The notes: generated from the sequence alone by a model not told the origin. DNA of 64,000 bases from Pelecanus crispus (GCF_030463565.1 NC_134643.1:168352491-168416490); one strand, 5' to 3'; positions 50,401-61,182 are shown, numbered from the stretch's first letter. A program made the numbers and translations.

Positions 50401-53400
50401 GTCCGTGAACACAACCTACTGCCATTTATCTACATCTGTTGGCATACATATAGACTTCTTCAGTTTGCAACACGCTTCCATAGCCCATCTGCTAAAGAAA
50501 TGCAGAGTCAATGAAACAACTGCAGCTGTCGTACACCTCTCATGTTGGAATATAAGAGAGAGGGTGTCATTTGTGCCTGTTGAAGTGTCTATCGTTATAA
50601 TCAGGTATGTTAAGTCTGAACTATAAGGTAGAATTCTGTGGCAGAAGGATGAGCCACCCTCTCAAGAAACCTCCTTTTCTCCATTTGTGGTAACTGGAGC
50701 GGAGAGCCTAGGGTGACTCACAGCGAACAGCCAGATTGCGGTTACCTAAAATCAGGCAAGATGACCACCCTTCTCATCCAACTGGACGGCATAAAATTTC
50801 CTCAACAGTGACATAAAACCGTACTCCCAAACAGTTCAGTGCAAACTCGGGTGATAGGTACTCCTCTGCTTTTGAGCCAAATCCCCTGTTCTTACTCCTT
50901 TTTCTTCACTCGGGCAAAACCCAAGGGATGTCAGTAGGAAAAGGGCTTTATGAAGATTTCAAAAGGTGGTTCTTAGTTTATAAAACCCAAGTCTGAAGAA
51001 AGCAGACTTGCTTTGTTAATTTTTGCCATAGGCATGGAAAAGTTGGCTTTTACTACTTTCGATGGTGTGTAATGTATTTCTTGTAGCACACGGGTAAAGC
51101 GGGAGATGAAGACTGGCAAGGAAGCTATTATTTTTGACAGGTCCAATTTATTGACACTGTTAGTAGCTAATTGACACATTAAAGTGCTGAACCATGAACA
51201 TATTTACCCAGAGGTCCTCTAAACTTTTATTTATGTCTGAAACTCCTAGGAGAAACAGTAAATATTCACCCCAACCAAAATAACCAACATATGCTAGGAA
51301 CCACACGGCTGAAATTCAGCTGTTCCTGAAGGTCAATACACAGTTTTAGAATAGGCAGAGGGTAGTGAGACAGCAAGAAATAATTAACTCACTCACCCAG
51401 AAATCATTTTCAATTATAAACAGCATGAGCTGCAGGACTGCTCAGTTCTGCTGAATGAATAACCTTCCTCACTAAATATTTCACCAAATTGGGCAGGCCA
51501 GCCACAGCGGGACTTGTTTCCGTTCACCACGGCAATCATCCAACTGGCACACATTTTTAAAACAAAATAGATGAAAAAAAATTCACAATCTGAACCAGTA
51601 ACATAGAAGAGCAGAAGACTCTGTTAGTCCCACTAGGTTGACTGGAGCACTAGGAAGCATGAAAGGGTAAAATCAACCTTTTCACCAAATCCCGCCTCCT
51701 GTTGCTCAGACCCTATGTTAAGACTATGTATAGCATTTGGCTGTAAAAGTAATTAAACTTTGTCTTTGCTTCCTAGAAAGCAAGAACATTACACTGCTTA
51801 ACCAAGGCTTATAATGCAGAGAAGTGTAAGGAGGAGCTGCCTATTTCTTCCACTCAAGACCAAAGACTATCCCCTTTCCAAATATTTATTGTCTGTATTT
51901 GCACCAGCTCCTGTAGGAAGCTTGCCATGTACATGTTGACCACCCAAATGAAGCTCCCAAGCAACAGATAGCCGTACGTTTTACACGGACAAGCAGACAA
52001 ACGTGCATTACTCATAAAGTCATGTTTAGCAGCATTCCAAGAGAAACCGATTTCAAGGTGTTTTTTTTTTTTTTTTTAAACAAATGTGTTTTGTCCTGCA
52101 TTCAAATTAATCTTGTTAGACCTTCATCTTTCTTGCCTCACTGCTCTCACGCTTGTCTCTCATGCTCACAAAGAGTTAGGAGGAATTCATATATTCATAT
52201 CAGATGACACTCAGAAAAAAACCATATGCAAAATTCTGGGGATTGTCACTTTCACAATAAGTGCCTCTGGTGGCATCTTGCAGTCTGCATCACGTGAAGT
52301 ATAAGAGGTTGCCTTACAGATACAGCGCAGATTCCTTCTAAAAGTACACACCCATTGCTTTGTCTGCTTTTCTAAGCTCTAACACCCTCTTTTAGCTCAG
52401 AAGTGAATTTTTGTTCAGCTCTGTTCTTGCATAAGGTCATCAGATCCACTGGTGGAAACACAGTAACTGATACGTCCTCTTTAGGGAAGGTAGTTTCATC
52501 ACTAAGTTTCCACCTATGACCAGTAGCGCACAAAAGTAAACGCAAAATGATTGCAAGTCCCACAGACAGCAAGAACAGTTTTGCTTGCATACAGAGTGTG
52601 GGGCTGAGCCCTTTAACGAGGGCTGGCCAAACTCATTTCTTGTACAGGAATGCATAAAGGTGGAAGGGCATCATGCAATTTTCTCTGGCGGCCGCTCGTT
52701 TGGAGCGATGGCCTGAAAGCCATCGGGGCAGCTCCACTGCTGTGCCACCCTACGGCAATCCGGGGGCACGGTCCAAGACCACTCCATGATGCAAACCAAA
52801 ACAAGGGTAACAAGGAACCATCTCCAGATAACTCCTGACCCAAACTATGACATTGCTTCTGAAGAAGGAAGGACTTCTGCACCCCACAGGAGTGCCCCAG
52901 CAACCAGCATGGTGATACCCCAATTTCTTACCCCTTTGTTTTGCCTCTGATCCTCTGGTGGACCTGAGCGGTCTCTCCAGACAAGAAGTGCGGCAAAACT
53001 CAAGACGTCTCCAATTTGACAAAAAGATATTTCCATAGAATAGGAACTGCTCTGCGAGGCAAATTCTCTCCCTTTCAGTGAGGAAGGAGTGGACTGCAGC
53101 CACCTTTCCCTGGGACAACAAAACAAGTTCTAATAATTTCCCAGTCCTGCCCTACCGTTTTGAGGAGAGCAACAGGTTATCCCTACATGTATCTTGACAG
53201 GGTTACTTCTTCGGCTCACAACCACTTCAGGGAAAATGGGAAGCCAGATCTGCCCTTTTTTGTGTCTTCTGAGTCCCCCACCTGAGGATGGAGCGAGGAA
53301 GTTCCCATGTTCCCCGTCACAGGGAATGGGATCCGGCTCAGCCACATAAGCCTGTGCAAAGAGGAAGGGAGAGGCTACTTGAAGGCCAAAGCAGATTCAG

Positions 53401-55845
53401 CTTCATGCTGACATACAAATCCTTCTAAGCTATGCATGACCCACTGCAACCCCCAAGCACGCTCCTGCACCGGGGAAGGGTTCGGGCAAAAGGGGCGACG
53501 TACCCACCCACCGTCAGAGGCGGTAACAGGCTCCCAGCAGAGCCCGTAACCGCTAGCAGGGGAGCCTGGGCTAGGCTAGCTACCAAAAGCACCTCTGGTT
53601 GTGGTGGCTGCCCCTCTGCCCTGTCCCAGCTTGCCCGGCCTGTGCTGTGGGGGCGACGGCACTCTCCCTCCAGCCTGCCTTTCATCCACATCGCGCCTGG
53701 GCAGCGGGATCTGGCCCCACAGCATTTAGAGATGTTCTTGAGAAACACTGCGGCCAAGCTTCCTTCCACTACTGATAAACTGTCTGGCCAGAAGGATGGG
53801 ATAAAGGCCCCTCCAGATGTGCATTTCGGATTTACTTCTGTCCAAAATGAGTCAGTGCTCGGACAGCTGTTTCACTGTGCAGCAGGCACCTCAGAAACTC
53901 ATTCCTTGGGCAAGTGGAGCGTCCTACCCAATGCACAAGGCTTCCTAGACTTGAGTTTGGACAAAGGGGTGGTAAGGACTTTGCTGTCGCATTTCTTCTT
54001 CTTTCTGGAATTCTAAATGTTCCCAATTCTGCACACTTGCTTTGTGACTACGCTCTTCTTCTTCTGAAAACAGATTAACCCAGCACTAAAAGAACAGCTA
54101 AACAGTAGATTCGGTGGATGCGAAAGGTTACGCGCTGGTGATCACTCTGTGCCCACCCGCACACAGACCACGGCTCCTTGCCCAAGCCTGGAAGCCACAT
54201 TCTCGGCTGCTACACTTGGCCGTAGGGTCACTGAGACCGGCGGAGTTAAGCCAGCTCTCCCACCCCTTCGGAAGAACCGGCAAACCCCTCTGCCACCACA
54301 GGGCTGGGTGAAAAGAAGGTCTGGGGAACGGTACTTCTCCATCCGAGGGAAGCTGCCTGCAATAGGGATGCTTAAGGGTTGCACGCGTTCCCTCTTTTTA
54401 GTATCTTGACCTCTTTTAGCCCTTTCTATGTACAGAGGTTAAAGGTTTTCTGATATTGGTATTAATTAACCTCAAGATAATATTAATCCCTGTTACGATA
54501 ATATTAATCTCTGTTAGTGATTTGATTAACAGACTTTCTTTTCCTTTTAAACAAACCTTTCACACCAAAATCCACTCCCAGACTCCCGCGCAAAGGCAGC
54601 GTCTGGCCAGACCGTGGACAGCACACCTGATTTTTTGGGAGTATCAAAGCCACTGGGACCCTGTAGAGTTTATTCATTTATGACCATAAAAACCTAGAAA
54701 AGGTGCAATCATTTGAAAAAACTTTCCTCCCTTTCTTTACAGTCACTCCAGAGGCTACAAACCGATGCCAGCCGCGCTTCCCCTGTTTCTACCGGCCATA
54801 ATCAGTGCGGATTTATCAACTAAGAGTTCAGTCGCAAAGATTTCCTGCAGTCACCCAGTTTCCCAGTAGGGCTTTCTTAAAGGGCAAAAATGTTTCCCCT
54901 GAACCGGGGAAGAAACGCAGCACCAGCTCAGTCTTTGGTGTCAGGCACTACAGCAAAACTCGCAGCTTCGCTTCAAAATAACACTGCCCTAAAACTAAGC
55001 TGAGCTATGCATCACTTTTGCATACCTTTGCATCCCTCACCGCCCCAAGCTTTTACACTGTCATTTATCAACGAAGCAATTACATCCAAGTTAATAACCG
55101 CTTAGCACAGAAAAGCCCAAAGGAACATTAATTAAAACAAAATGACGCAAAGGCTTGTTCTTCTCCACCGACCGTTGCACGGCTGGCAAAACCATAAAAA
55201 AGAGGAATGTCACGACAGGCGGAAAATAAATCGGCAAGAAAAATTTGCCTGCATTCTTCTTGTGTCAAATCCACACGCACGGAGTATTCCGATGGCGGGG
55301 CAAAGAAAAGAAAAAAAAAAAAAAAAAGAAGCAGGTAGCGACAGCGAGAAAGGCCAAAACGGGCACTTAGGCACCGAACGGAATCTAAATCGGCGGGTTT
55401 CGGGGGGCGAGAAACCCACTCCCACGGGTGCGCACCTGCCCACGAGCCCCCGTGGGAGCCGCCTCCGCCGGGGTCCCCGCCGACCCCCCCCAACTGCCCC
55501 CCAGCCCCGCCGAGGCACAGGGGCCGGCCCGGGGGGAGGGGGGGGAGCCCTGGAGCCCCCCGGCTTCCCGCATGCTGGTCTGGGGAGTGGGATGGGGTTG
55601 GGGTGGGGGTCGTGGGGGGCCTGACCGTCCAGCGCCAGCATGGATGGGAAGTCCTTGCAGTTGGAGACGCCGGTGGAGTCGGTCACGCAGGTCTTCCAGA
55701 GGTTGGCCCAGAAGGTGGCGGTGGTGATGACCGTGCCGTCGATGGTGGACACCTTCCAGTAGTCGGTGGGCAGCGTGGAGGAGACCAGCACCCAGCCCGA
55801 GATGGTCAGCAGGAAGGCGATGATCTCCGCCGACGTGCTCGCCAT
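41384..55845 (-). CDS. CLDN10: CLDN10, claudin-10 isoform b (5 coding exons)
   Basis: Claudin-10b is a four-helix tight-junction protein that forms paracellular cation (Na+) channels in epithelia. Five minus-strand exons splice in frame into 228 residues, the same length as human claudin-10b. Visible: helix 1 (about 8-26); first extracellular loop with the claudin signature W30, N48-L49-W50, C53 and C63; helix 2 (about 80-100); helix 3 (about 116-136); second loop with FFDPSFVAQKYELG (146-159); helix 4 (about 160-183); and a cytoplasmic tail ending NAYV, a PDZ-binding type terminus. The start ATG (55845-55843) begins MASTSAEIIAF, as in the b isoform. Introns are GT-AG. Exon 4 (108 bp) could be skipped without a frameshift. 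A G-rich minisatellite abuts the start. The alternative CLDN10a first exon was not found. Identity is near certain. Confidence 0.97.
41499..42196 (-). other. CLDN10 intron 4
   Basis: 0.7 kb intron between GTAAAA and TTTTCAG on the minus strand; nothing further recognised. Confidence 0.75.
42197..42304 (-). CDS. CLDN10: CLDN10 coding exon 4
   Basis: 108 bp (36 codons). It encodes YELGAALFIGWAGASLCIIG, then a stretch ending IFCFSIAENSNSPR: the end of loop 2, helix 4 and the start of the tail. Its length keeps the frame if skipped. Confidence 0.96.
42795..42950. repeat. Alternating TA/CA/TG-rich tract
   Basis: About 155 bp of irregular TATA, ACAC, GTGTGC and ATGCAT words, largely alternating purine and pyrimidine. 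This resembles a decayed (CA)n/(TA)n microsatellite and is the type of sequence prone to Z-DNA. It lies in CLDN10 intron 3. Confidence 0.75.
43909..43933. repeat. poly(A) run in CLDN10 intron 3
   Basis: A25 homopolymer on the plus strand followed by GAAAAA. No retroposon body is recognised beside it. Confidence 0.85.
48554..48635 (-). CDS. CLDN10: CLDN10 coding exon 3
   Basis: 82 bp, phase 1 to phase 2, with a GTAAGT donor. It encodes LCSMTSCSLYANRITSEFFD then PSFVAQ: the end of helix 3 and most of the second extracellular loop. Confidence 0.96.
48636..48799 (-). other. CLDN10 intron 2
   Basis: A short 164-bp intron with a GTAAAT donor and TTTTCAG acceptor on the minus strand. Confidence 0.85.
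48800..48961 (-). CDS. CLDN10: CLDN10 coding exon 2
   Basis: 162 bp, phase 1 to phase 1. It encodes YIQACRGLMISAVCLGFFGA, then MKCTKVGGSDQTKAKIACLA up to IFILS: helix 2, the short cytoplasmic loop and helix 3. Confidence 0.97.
48962..55625 (-). other. CLDN10 intron 1
   Basis: 6.7 kb intron between the b-type first exon and exon 2. No CR1 copy and no CLDN10a-type first exon (W...GLW...C...C signature) was recognised. There is a small 21-bp duplication at 54476-54517. Confidence 0.65.
54476..54517. repeat. 21-bp tandem duplication
   Basis: Two adjacent 21-bp copies beginning GATAATATTAATC differ at two positions. It is in CLDN10 intron 1 and AT-rich. Confidence 0.8.
55626..55845 (-). CDS. CLDN10: CLDN10 coding exon 1 (b type)
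   Basis: 220 bp, ending in phase 1 before a GTCAGG donor. It encodes MASTSAEIIAF, GWVLVSSTLPTDYWKVSTID, a WANLWKTC segment and NCKDFPSMLALD: helix 1 and the first extracellular loop with the NLW and two-cysteine signature. The frame stays open upstream through the minisatellite, but no in-frame ATG precedes this one. Confidence 0.97.
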
Positions 55846-55856
55846 GGGCCCGGCGG

Positions 55857-56472
55857 CAGGCAGGCGGGCAGGCAGCGGGCAGGAGGGCAGGGAGGCGGCG
55901 GGCAGGAGGGCAGGGAGGCGGCGGGCAGGCAGGGAGGCAGCGGGCAGGAGGGCAGGGAAGCAGCGGGCAGGAGGGCAGGGAGGCAGCGGGCAGGAGGGCA
56001 GGGAGGCAGCGGGCAGGAGGGCAGGGAGGCAGCGGGCAGGAGGGCAGGGAGGCAGCGGGCAGCAGGCGGGCAGGAGGGCAGGGAGGCAGCGGGCAGGAGG
56101 GCAGGGAGGCAGCGGGCAGGAGGGCAGGGAGGCGGCGGGCAGGAGGGCAGGGAGGCAGCGGGCAGGAGGGCAGGGAGGCAGCGGGCAGCAGGCGGGCAGG
56201 AGGGCAGGGAGGCAGCGGGCAGGAGGGCAGGGAGGCGGCGGGCAGGCAGGGAGGCAGCGGGCAGGAGGGCAGGGAGGCAGCGGGCAGGAGGGCAGGGAGG
56301 CGGCGGGCAGGCAGGGAGGCAGCGGGCAGGAGGGCAGGGAGGCAGCGGGCAGGAGGGCAGGGAGGCAGCGGGCAGGAGGGCAGGGAGGCGGCGGGCAGGA
56401 GGGCAGGGAGGCAGCGGGCAGGAGGGCAGGGAGGCAGCGGGCAGCAGGCGGGCAGGAGGGCGGGCGGGCAGG
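55857..56472. repeat. 23-bp G-rich minisatellite at the CLDN10 start
   Basis: About 24 head-to-tail copies (counted by eye) of a 23-bp unit with core GCAGGGAGGCRGCGGGCAGG. Some units are short, around 15 bp, and three interruptions read GCAGCAGGCGGG (near 56059, 56185 and 56441). T is virtually absent from the plus strand. Each unit supplies four G-triplets separated by loops of 5, 2 and 7 nt, fitting the G-quadruplex rule. The array starts about 12 bp upstream of the CLDN10 ATG, so it occupies the 5' UTR or core promoter. Because 23 is not a multiple of 3 and the unit has no stop, long spurious frames open on both strands. Confidence 0.95.
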
Positions 56473-56720
56473 CGGCGCGGAGCCGCGGCGGCGGCAGCCC
56501 GGGAGCGGCCGAGTCCCGGCGGCGGCGGGCGGAGCGGGGCGGCGGCGGCGGCGGCGGCCCCGGGCGGCGCAGCCCAATCAGCAGCGGGAGCTGCCGGTGC
56601 CCCCGGGGCCGCCCCCGCCCCGTCGGCCCCGCACCGCCTCCAGGGGGTCCCCCCCGGCCCCCGGGGCCGACCCCAGCCCTGCGGCGGGGCTTGGGGGGGG
56701 GGGGGGTGTGTGGTGTGAGC
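56473..56720 (-). promoter_or_regulatory. CLDN10: GC-rich promoter region of CLDN10
   Basis: A very CpG-rich stretch upstream of the minisatellite with GC boxes, a CCG-rich run near 56540, and a CCAAT pentamer on the plus strand at 56574 (an inverted CCAAT box for the minus-strand gene). No convincing TATA box is seen. The position relative to exon 1 is the main argument for a promoter; the transcription start is unknown. Confidence 0.55.
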
Positions 56721-56918
56721 GGGCGTTCCCCGCGGTAGCCATAAAAGCCAGACCCGAAAATAAACAACCAGCCAGGCGCCCTGGAATTAGGCTGGAGTTT
56801 CTCCTTCCCCTGCAGGTGAGCGGTGCAGGGCACGGGAGAGAGTGGCAGCGACTCGGCAGGTGCCTCCTTAGCGTTTTCTCCGCGCTTTCAGGTGTGCATC
56901 TCTTGCTGCATGCAGGCA

Positions 56919-56919
56919 C

Positions 56920-56950
<31 letters not shown>

Positions 56951-56953
56951 AAA
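56919..56953. repeat. C22-A13 homopolymer pair
   Basis: A run of 22 C followed directly by 13 A. Exact lengths may be unreliable because such runs are hard to sequence. Confidence 0.85.
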
Positions 56954-57259
56954 GCAGCCTTGCCAGGGGGGTAGTTCTGAGCAAGGCTTGTAGAACACAA
57001 GGGGTGCCGATCATTCCGAGCGCTCCACAGTCACGCACAGGAGGTAAGCTTTTGAAATACCTAGCAAGGTGTTTTTAATCCTCTGCATTTCAGCTGGCCT
57101 CCTGTTATTACCCGGCCACGGACGATACAGCTTTTAATAGCTGGTTTTGCAACGTGAGGTGATGAACTCGGGATTTTCTACCTCAGTCTTAATGCACTGG
57201 CATTCGAGCCTGCAGCTCACAGGTGTAAAGTTATCCACCGGCATCTCCTCTTGTTCGAA

Positions 57260-57315
57260 GCTGTTTACTTTCCACATCAATAGTATATTTGCCATTGATG
57301 TGGAAAGTACACTGC
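57260..57315. repeat. Near-perfect hairpin, 56 nt
   Basis: TACTTTCCACATCAAT (57266-57281) and its exact reverse complement ATTGATGTGGAAAGTA (57294-57309) flank a 12-nt loop. The stem extends outward by four more pairs across two mismatches, giving about 22 positions. The size and shape resemble a short miRNA precursor or the tip of a palindromic DNA element. I do not recognise it as a known miRNA. Confidence 0.8.
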
Positions 57316-59001
57316 CGGTCTTTACTTTCCTCCTATTTATTTCAAAACTATTGTTACATTTTCTAAACCTTTTTGCCAGACGGGCAATCACTGGAGGATC
57401 AGAAGCCACATTTACATCATTATTCTTATGATGAATGCTCTTTGGTTTTGCTGTGTGACACAAACCCGGATGTAATCACCTTATAGACACTTAAAAAAAA
57501 AAAAAAGGAAAAAAACCCAGCTAGAGTTAGGTGTAGCCTTGGATGTGTGTCAGAGCTCAATGGGAATGGGCTGTTTGTTGATCTGTTAATACCCCAGTGG
57601 GATAAAATGGGGTTCGCAGCCATGTTCACTGATGCGGTGGCTCGCTGCCCGCTCTCTGCCTCCGTGGTACCCCCAAACTTGCAGGTGACGCTGCAGAGAG
57701 GCACTGGCAGGGAAGAGGGAGAGGGGAAAGCCGGCAGGAGGCTTGTTTGCACAGCAGCATTGGGCATGGAGTATGCTGCAGCTCCCGTTCAACCTCAACC
57801 TGTCCTCTCCCCTTCTCGGGAGGGAAAAGAGAAAGAGAAGTGAGCCAAAGGGTCTGGATGTTGGTGAGCCACACTCTGCTATGGTGTCAGGCTGTAGCCA
57901 GAGCTCACTTTGGGGCACAGAGAAGTGCTTCTGAGTCAAGGAACAGGGGCATGGTTGTAGAGCCAAGTCTCGTCTACATGACATTATGATCTATTTATTG
58001 TAGGGCGGGGCAGCAGAAAGGGAAAAAAAAAAAGTTTTTTTTTAATATTTTCTCCCGTTACAGCACGTTGAGGTCCTGCAGACTGGATTTCTTTTGGTGG
58101 TGGAAAGCTAGGCCAATCCAAGCAGCTATCAGCTGGGATCTAATCCAGTCTGAGGTAGGAGACTTGAGTCTAAGTCTGGGTCATTGTGTTTTTTTGACAT
58201 GAGGAGCTCACCTGTTCTTTTGCTGGTAAAGCGGCTTTGGTTGGTGTAAAGCTTGTTGAATCCAGGGACTGGTGTGGGGACAAATTTTGGCTAGAGCCCA
58301 TCAGAAGTTTTCAGTGTGCTGCCACGCTATAACCAGGAGGCTGGAGCGAGTGTTGAAGGATAGGAGCACAGCCTGGGGGCTTGTAGGTCTGAGTCTGAGC
58401 CCCAGGGAAGAAGAGGATGAGGAAGAGGAGCCTCCTTACAAGCATAGGCACCCCTTCCCAGAGGGGCTGTGGAAGGGGCAGGCTGGGTGGGTAACCCTGC
58501 TGAAGGTGGATAATGCTGCTGAACCTGCTGTGGGCCCTGGCCCTGATCTCCAAAAACTGATTCTGCTGCCCCAGACCACTGTGCTTTCAACAGAGCTGGA
58601 CTTCGGCGGCGACGTGGCAGTGTGGATCCATGGCTTTCTGACAGGCGCCTATCTACTGCCAGGGTCTTCAGAGGGAGCCCACGCAGGTGGCTTAGGACAG
58701 ATGAAGTTCATTCCAGCTCAGACCCACTCTGCCTGTCAGCAAGGACCCTTCAAGCAGGGCTAATTTATACATTCATTCCTTTGTAAACCCTGTCTTATCC
58801 CGCGTGATGTAAAGTGGCCTCAGCGTACATGAGAACAAGGCTCACTTCAGCTTCGGGGAAAGGCTCCTCTTTTCAACTCCTGACACTGCTGCTTCTGAGG
58901 ATGTTTATGTTACCAGTCCAGTTGTTACCATCTTTCTCATTTAAAATCAAAGCAAGATGTTGAGCTTCTGATCTCATCTGTGGTGGTACACCAGAATGAC
59001 A

Positions 59002-59041
59002 AAATGACATCATGCACCAAACCCGAAATGACATCATGCAC
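59002..59041. repeat. Direct repeat AAATGACATCATGCAC x2
   Basis: The same 16-mer occurs at 59002-59017 and 59026-59041, 24 bp apart. Its ATGACATCAT core differs by one base from the palindromic CRE/ATF site ATGACGTCAT. Confidence 0.85.
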
Positions 59042-59755
59042 AGCTGAGTATTCACCCCAGATTGAAGGGTAAAGGAAGTTGCAAGAGATACTCTTCCCCT
59101 GTGGCATTTTCTTTGTGTTGGCTGGGATCTGCAGGGATTAGACGCTGGAAAACATTCATCTGTGAGGCTGTGTTTCTCCCCTTACTACATTTTCAGCTTC
59201 TCTCTCTTGTGCAACTGCAAGTCCCTCTGTTGTGAGCTTAACTCGCATGTCTTCCACCTTCCAGTTTCCCAGAAAACAATGGTCCCTTTTCTCCCCGTTG
59301 CTGTGGTAGGAATTTAATATCCATATGAAGACATGCCTATAACTCCCTTCAACCTCTGTCTTCCTGCCACCATAGCTCTGGCTTTGGCTTTGCTTGCTTG
59401 GCTTTCTTAGCTATTTTTAACTTGTGTAGTAGAGTGAAAGACTTGGCTTTTGCTTTGTTTCTTGTTCCCATGTTTTGGGACAAGCTATGACTCGGGATTT
59501 TTTTTTTTTAAGTTCCTCAGACCACTGTGGGACTGATTCCTGTTCTTCTCTGTACATGAATTGATCAGAGCATTGCATCGACATAGTTTTGTGCCGGGTC
59601 ATTTGAATGAGTGTAGATTTGTTCCCTTGCTCTGGGAGAGAAAGGTGCTCACACCTTTTTGTAAGAAAACCAACCCTTGTGGGGTTTTTTTTGGCAAGTC
59701 TCATTGGCTCTTAGGCATAAAAATGACATTTTGGGGGTAATTATTAGTAAGTGTT

Positions 59756-61182
59756 TAGACTAGACTATTTCAGTTGGGAGGGACCTACAATGATGACCAA
59801 CTGCCTGACCAATTCAGGGCTGACCAAAAGTTAAAGCACGTTCTTAAGGGCATTGTCCAAATGCCCTTTAAACACTGACAGGCTTGGGGCATTGACCACC
59901 TCCCTAGGAAGCCTGTTCCAGTGTTTGACCACCCTCTCGGTAAAGAAATGCTTCCTAATGTCCAGTCTAAACCTCCCCTGATGCAGCTTTGAACCATTCC
60001 CACGCATCCTCCCACTGGATCCCAGGGAGAAGAGCTCAGCACCTCCCTTCCACTTCCCCTCCTCAGGGATATGTAGAGACCAATGAGGTCGCCCCTCAGC
60101 CTCCTTCTCTCCAAACCAGACAAGCCTATGAGGTCCTCATCTGCTCCTCACAGGACATGCCTTCCAGCCCTTTCACCAGCTTTGTTGCCCTCCTCTGGAC
60201 ACATTCAAGGCCCTTCACATCCTTCTTAAATTGTGGGGCCCAGAACTGCACGCAGTCCTCCAGGTGAGGCTGCACCAACGCTGAATATGGCGGGATAATC
60301 GCCTCTTTTGACCGGCTGCCTATGCTGTGTTTGACGCACCCCAGATGCGGTTTGCCCTGTCAGCCAGGGCACACTGCTGACTCATTGAGCCTGCAGTTGT
60401 CCAGCACCCCCAGATCTTTTTCTGCAGGGCTGCTCTCCAGCCACTCCTCTCCCAATTTATACTTGTACCCGGCGTTACTCCATCCCAGGTGCAGAATCTG
60501 GCATTTGGACTTGTTAAACTTCATCCCATTAATCAGCCTAATGCTCCACTCTGCCTAGATGCCTCTGCAAGGGCTCCTGTCCCTCAAGAGAGACAACAGC
60601 ACTTCCCAGTTTGGTATCATCAGCAAATTTGCTAATGGTGCATTCAACTCCTGCATCCAGATTGTTGATGAATGTATTGAACAGAACTGGCCCCAGAACT
60701 GAGCCCTGAGGAACACCACTGGTGACTGGTTGCCAGCCAGATGTAGCCCCATTCACTGCAACCCTTTGAGCTCTGCCCTTCAGCCAGTTCTTCACCCAGC
60801 GCACTGTGAACCTGCTCACCCCACAGTTGGACAACTTCTCCAGAAGGATGCTGTGAGGGACAGTATCAAAAGCCTTACTAAAATCCAGAAAAACTACACC
60901 CACCGCCTTCCCTTCATCCACTAGGCAGGTGACCTTATCACGGAAGGATATCAAATTAGTTAAACAGGACCTTCCCTTTGTGAGCCCATGTTGACTGTGC
61001 CTGGTGATTGCACTATTCTTTAAATGCCTTTCAATAGTACCCAGTATAATCTTCTCCATAATTTTCCAGGAACTGAGGTTAGACAGGTCTGTAGCTTCCT
61101 GGGTCTTCCTTCACACTTTTCTTGTAAACTGGCATAACGTTGGCTAGCTTCCAGTCAGCAGGGACCTCCCCAGACTCCCAAG
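59756..61182 (-). mobile_element. CR1 LINE with reverse-transcriptase domain remnant
   Basis: An antisense CR1 copy of 1.4 kb. A 173-codon ATG frame (61059-60538) holds RT motifs: [30 protein letters not shown] and the catalytic [12 protein letters not shown]. The rest of ORF2 continues in other frames towards 59785. Its 3' end (TTGTAGGTCCCTCCCAACTG, then a TAGTCTAGTC-like end) differs from the ATTCTATG-tailed copies, so it is another CR1 subfamily. It is 5'-truncated and inactive. Confidence 0.93.

Larger units (their letters stand above)
56954..59755. other. Intergenic DNA right of CLDN10
   Basis: 2.8 kb with no gene that I recognise. It contains a near-perfect hairpin (57260-57315) and a direct repeat with ATGACATCAT (59002-59041), both listed. 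An open frame at 58272-58763 begins with GTG, has no family resemblance, and is not called. Confidence 0.6.

Noticed and set aside
55210-56974. Four very long open frames (371-482 codons) on both strands over the minisatellite
   Set aside because: They exist because the 23-bp unit lacks stops in every frame. Apart from the CLDN10 exon 1 part, the peptides are pure repeat translation. The frame containing CLDN10 exon 1 begins at a TTG, not an ATG.
58272-58763. 163-codon plus frame with an acidic stretch
   Set aside because: It starts at GTG rather than ATG, resembles no family, and has no convincing promoter or splice context.
60538-61059. 173-codon minus frame as a host reverse-transcriptase gene
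   Set aside because: RT motifs and flanks place it in a 5'-truncated CR1 LINE.
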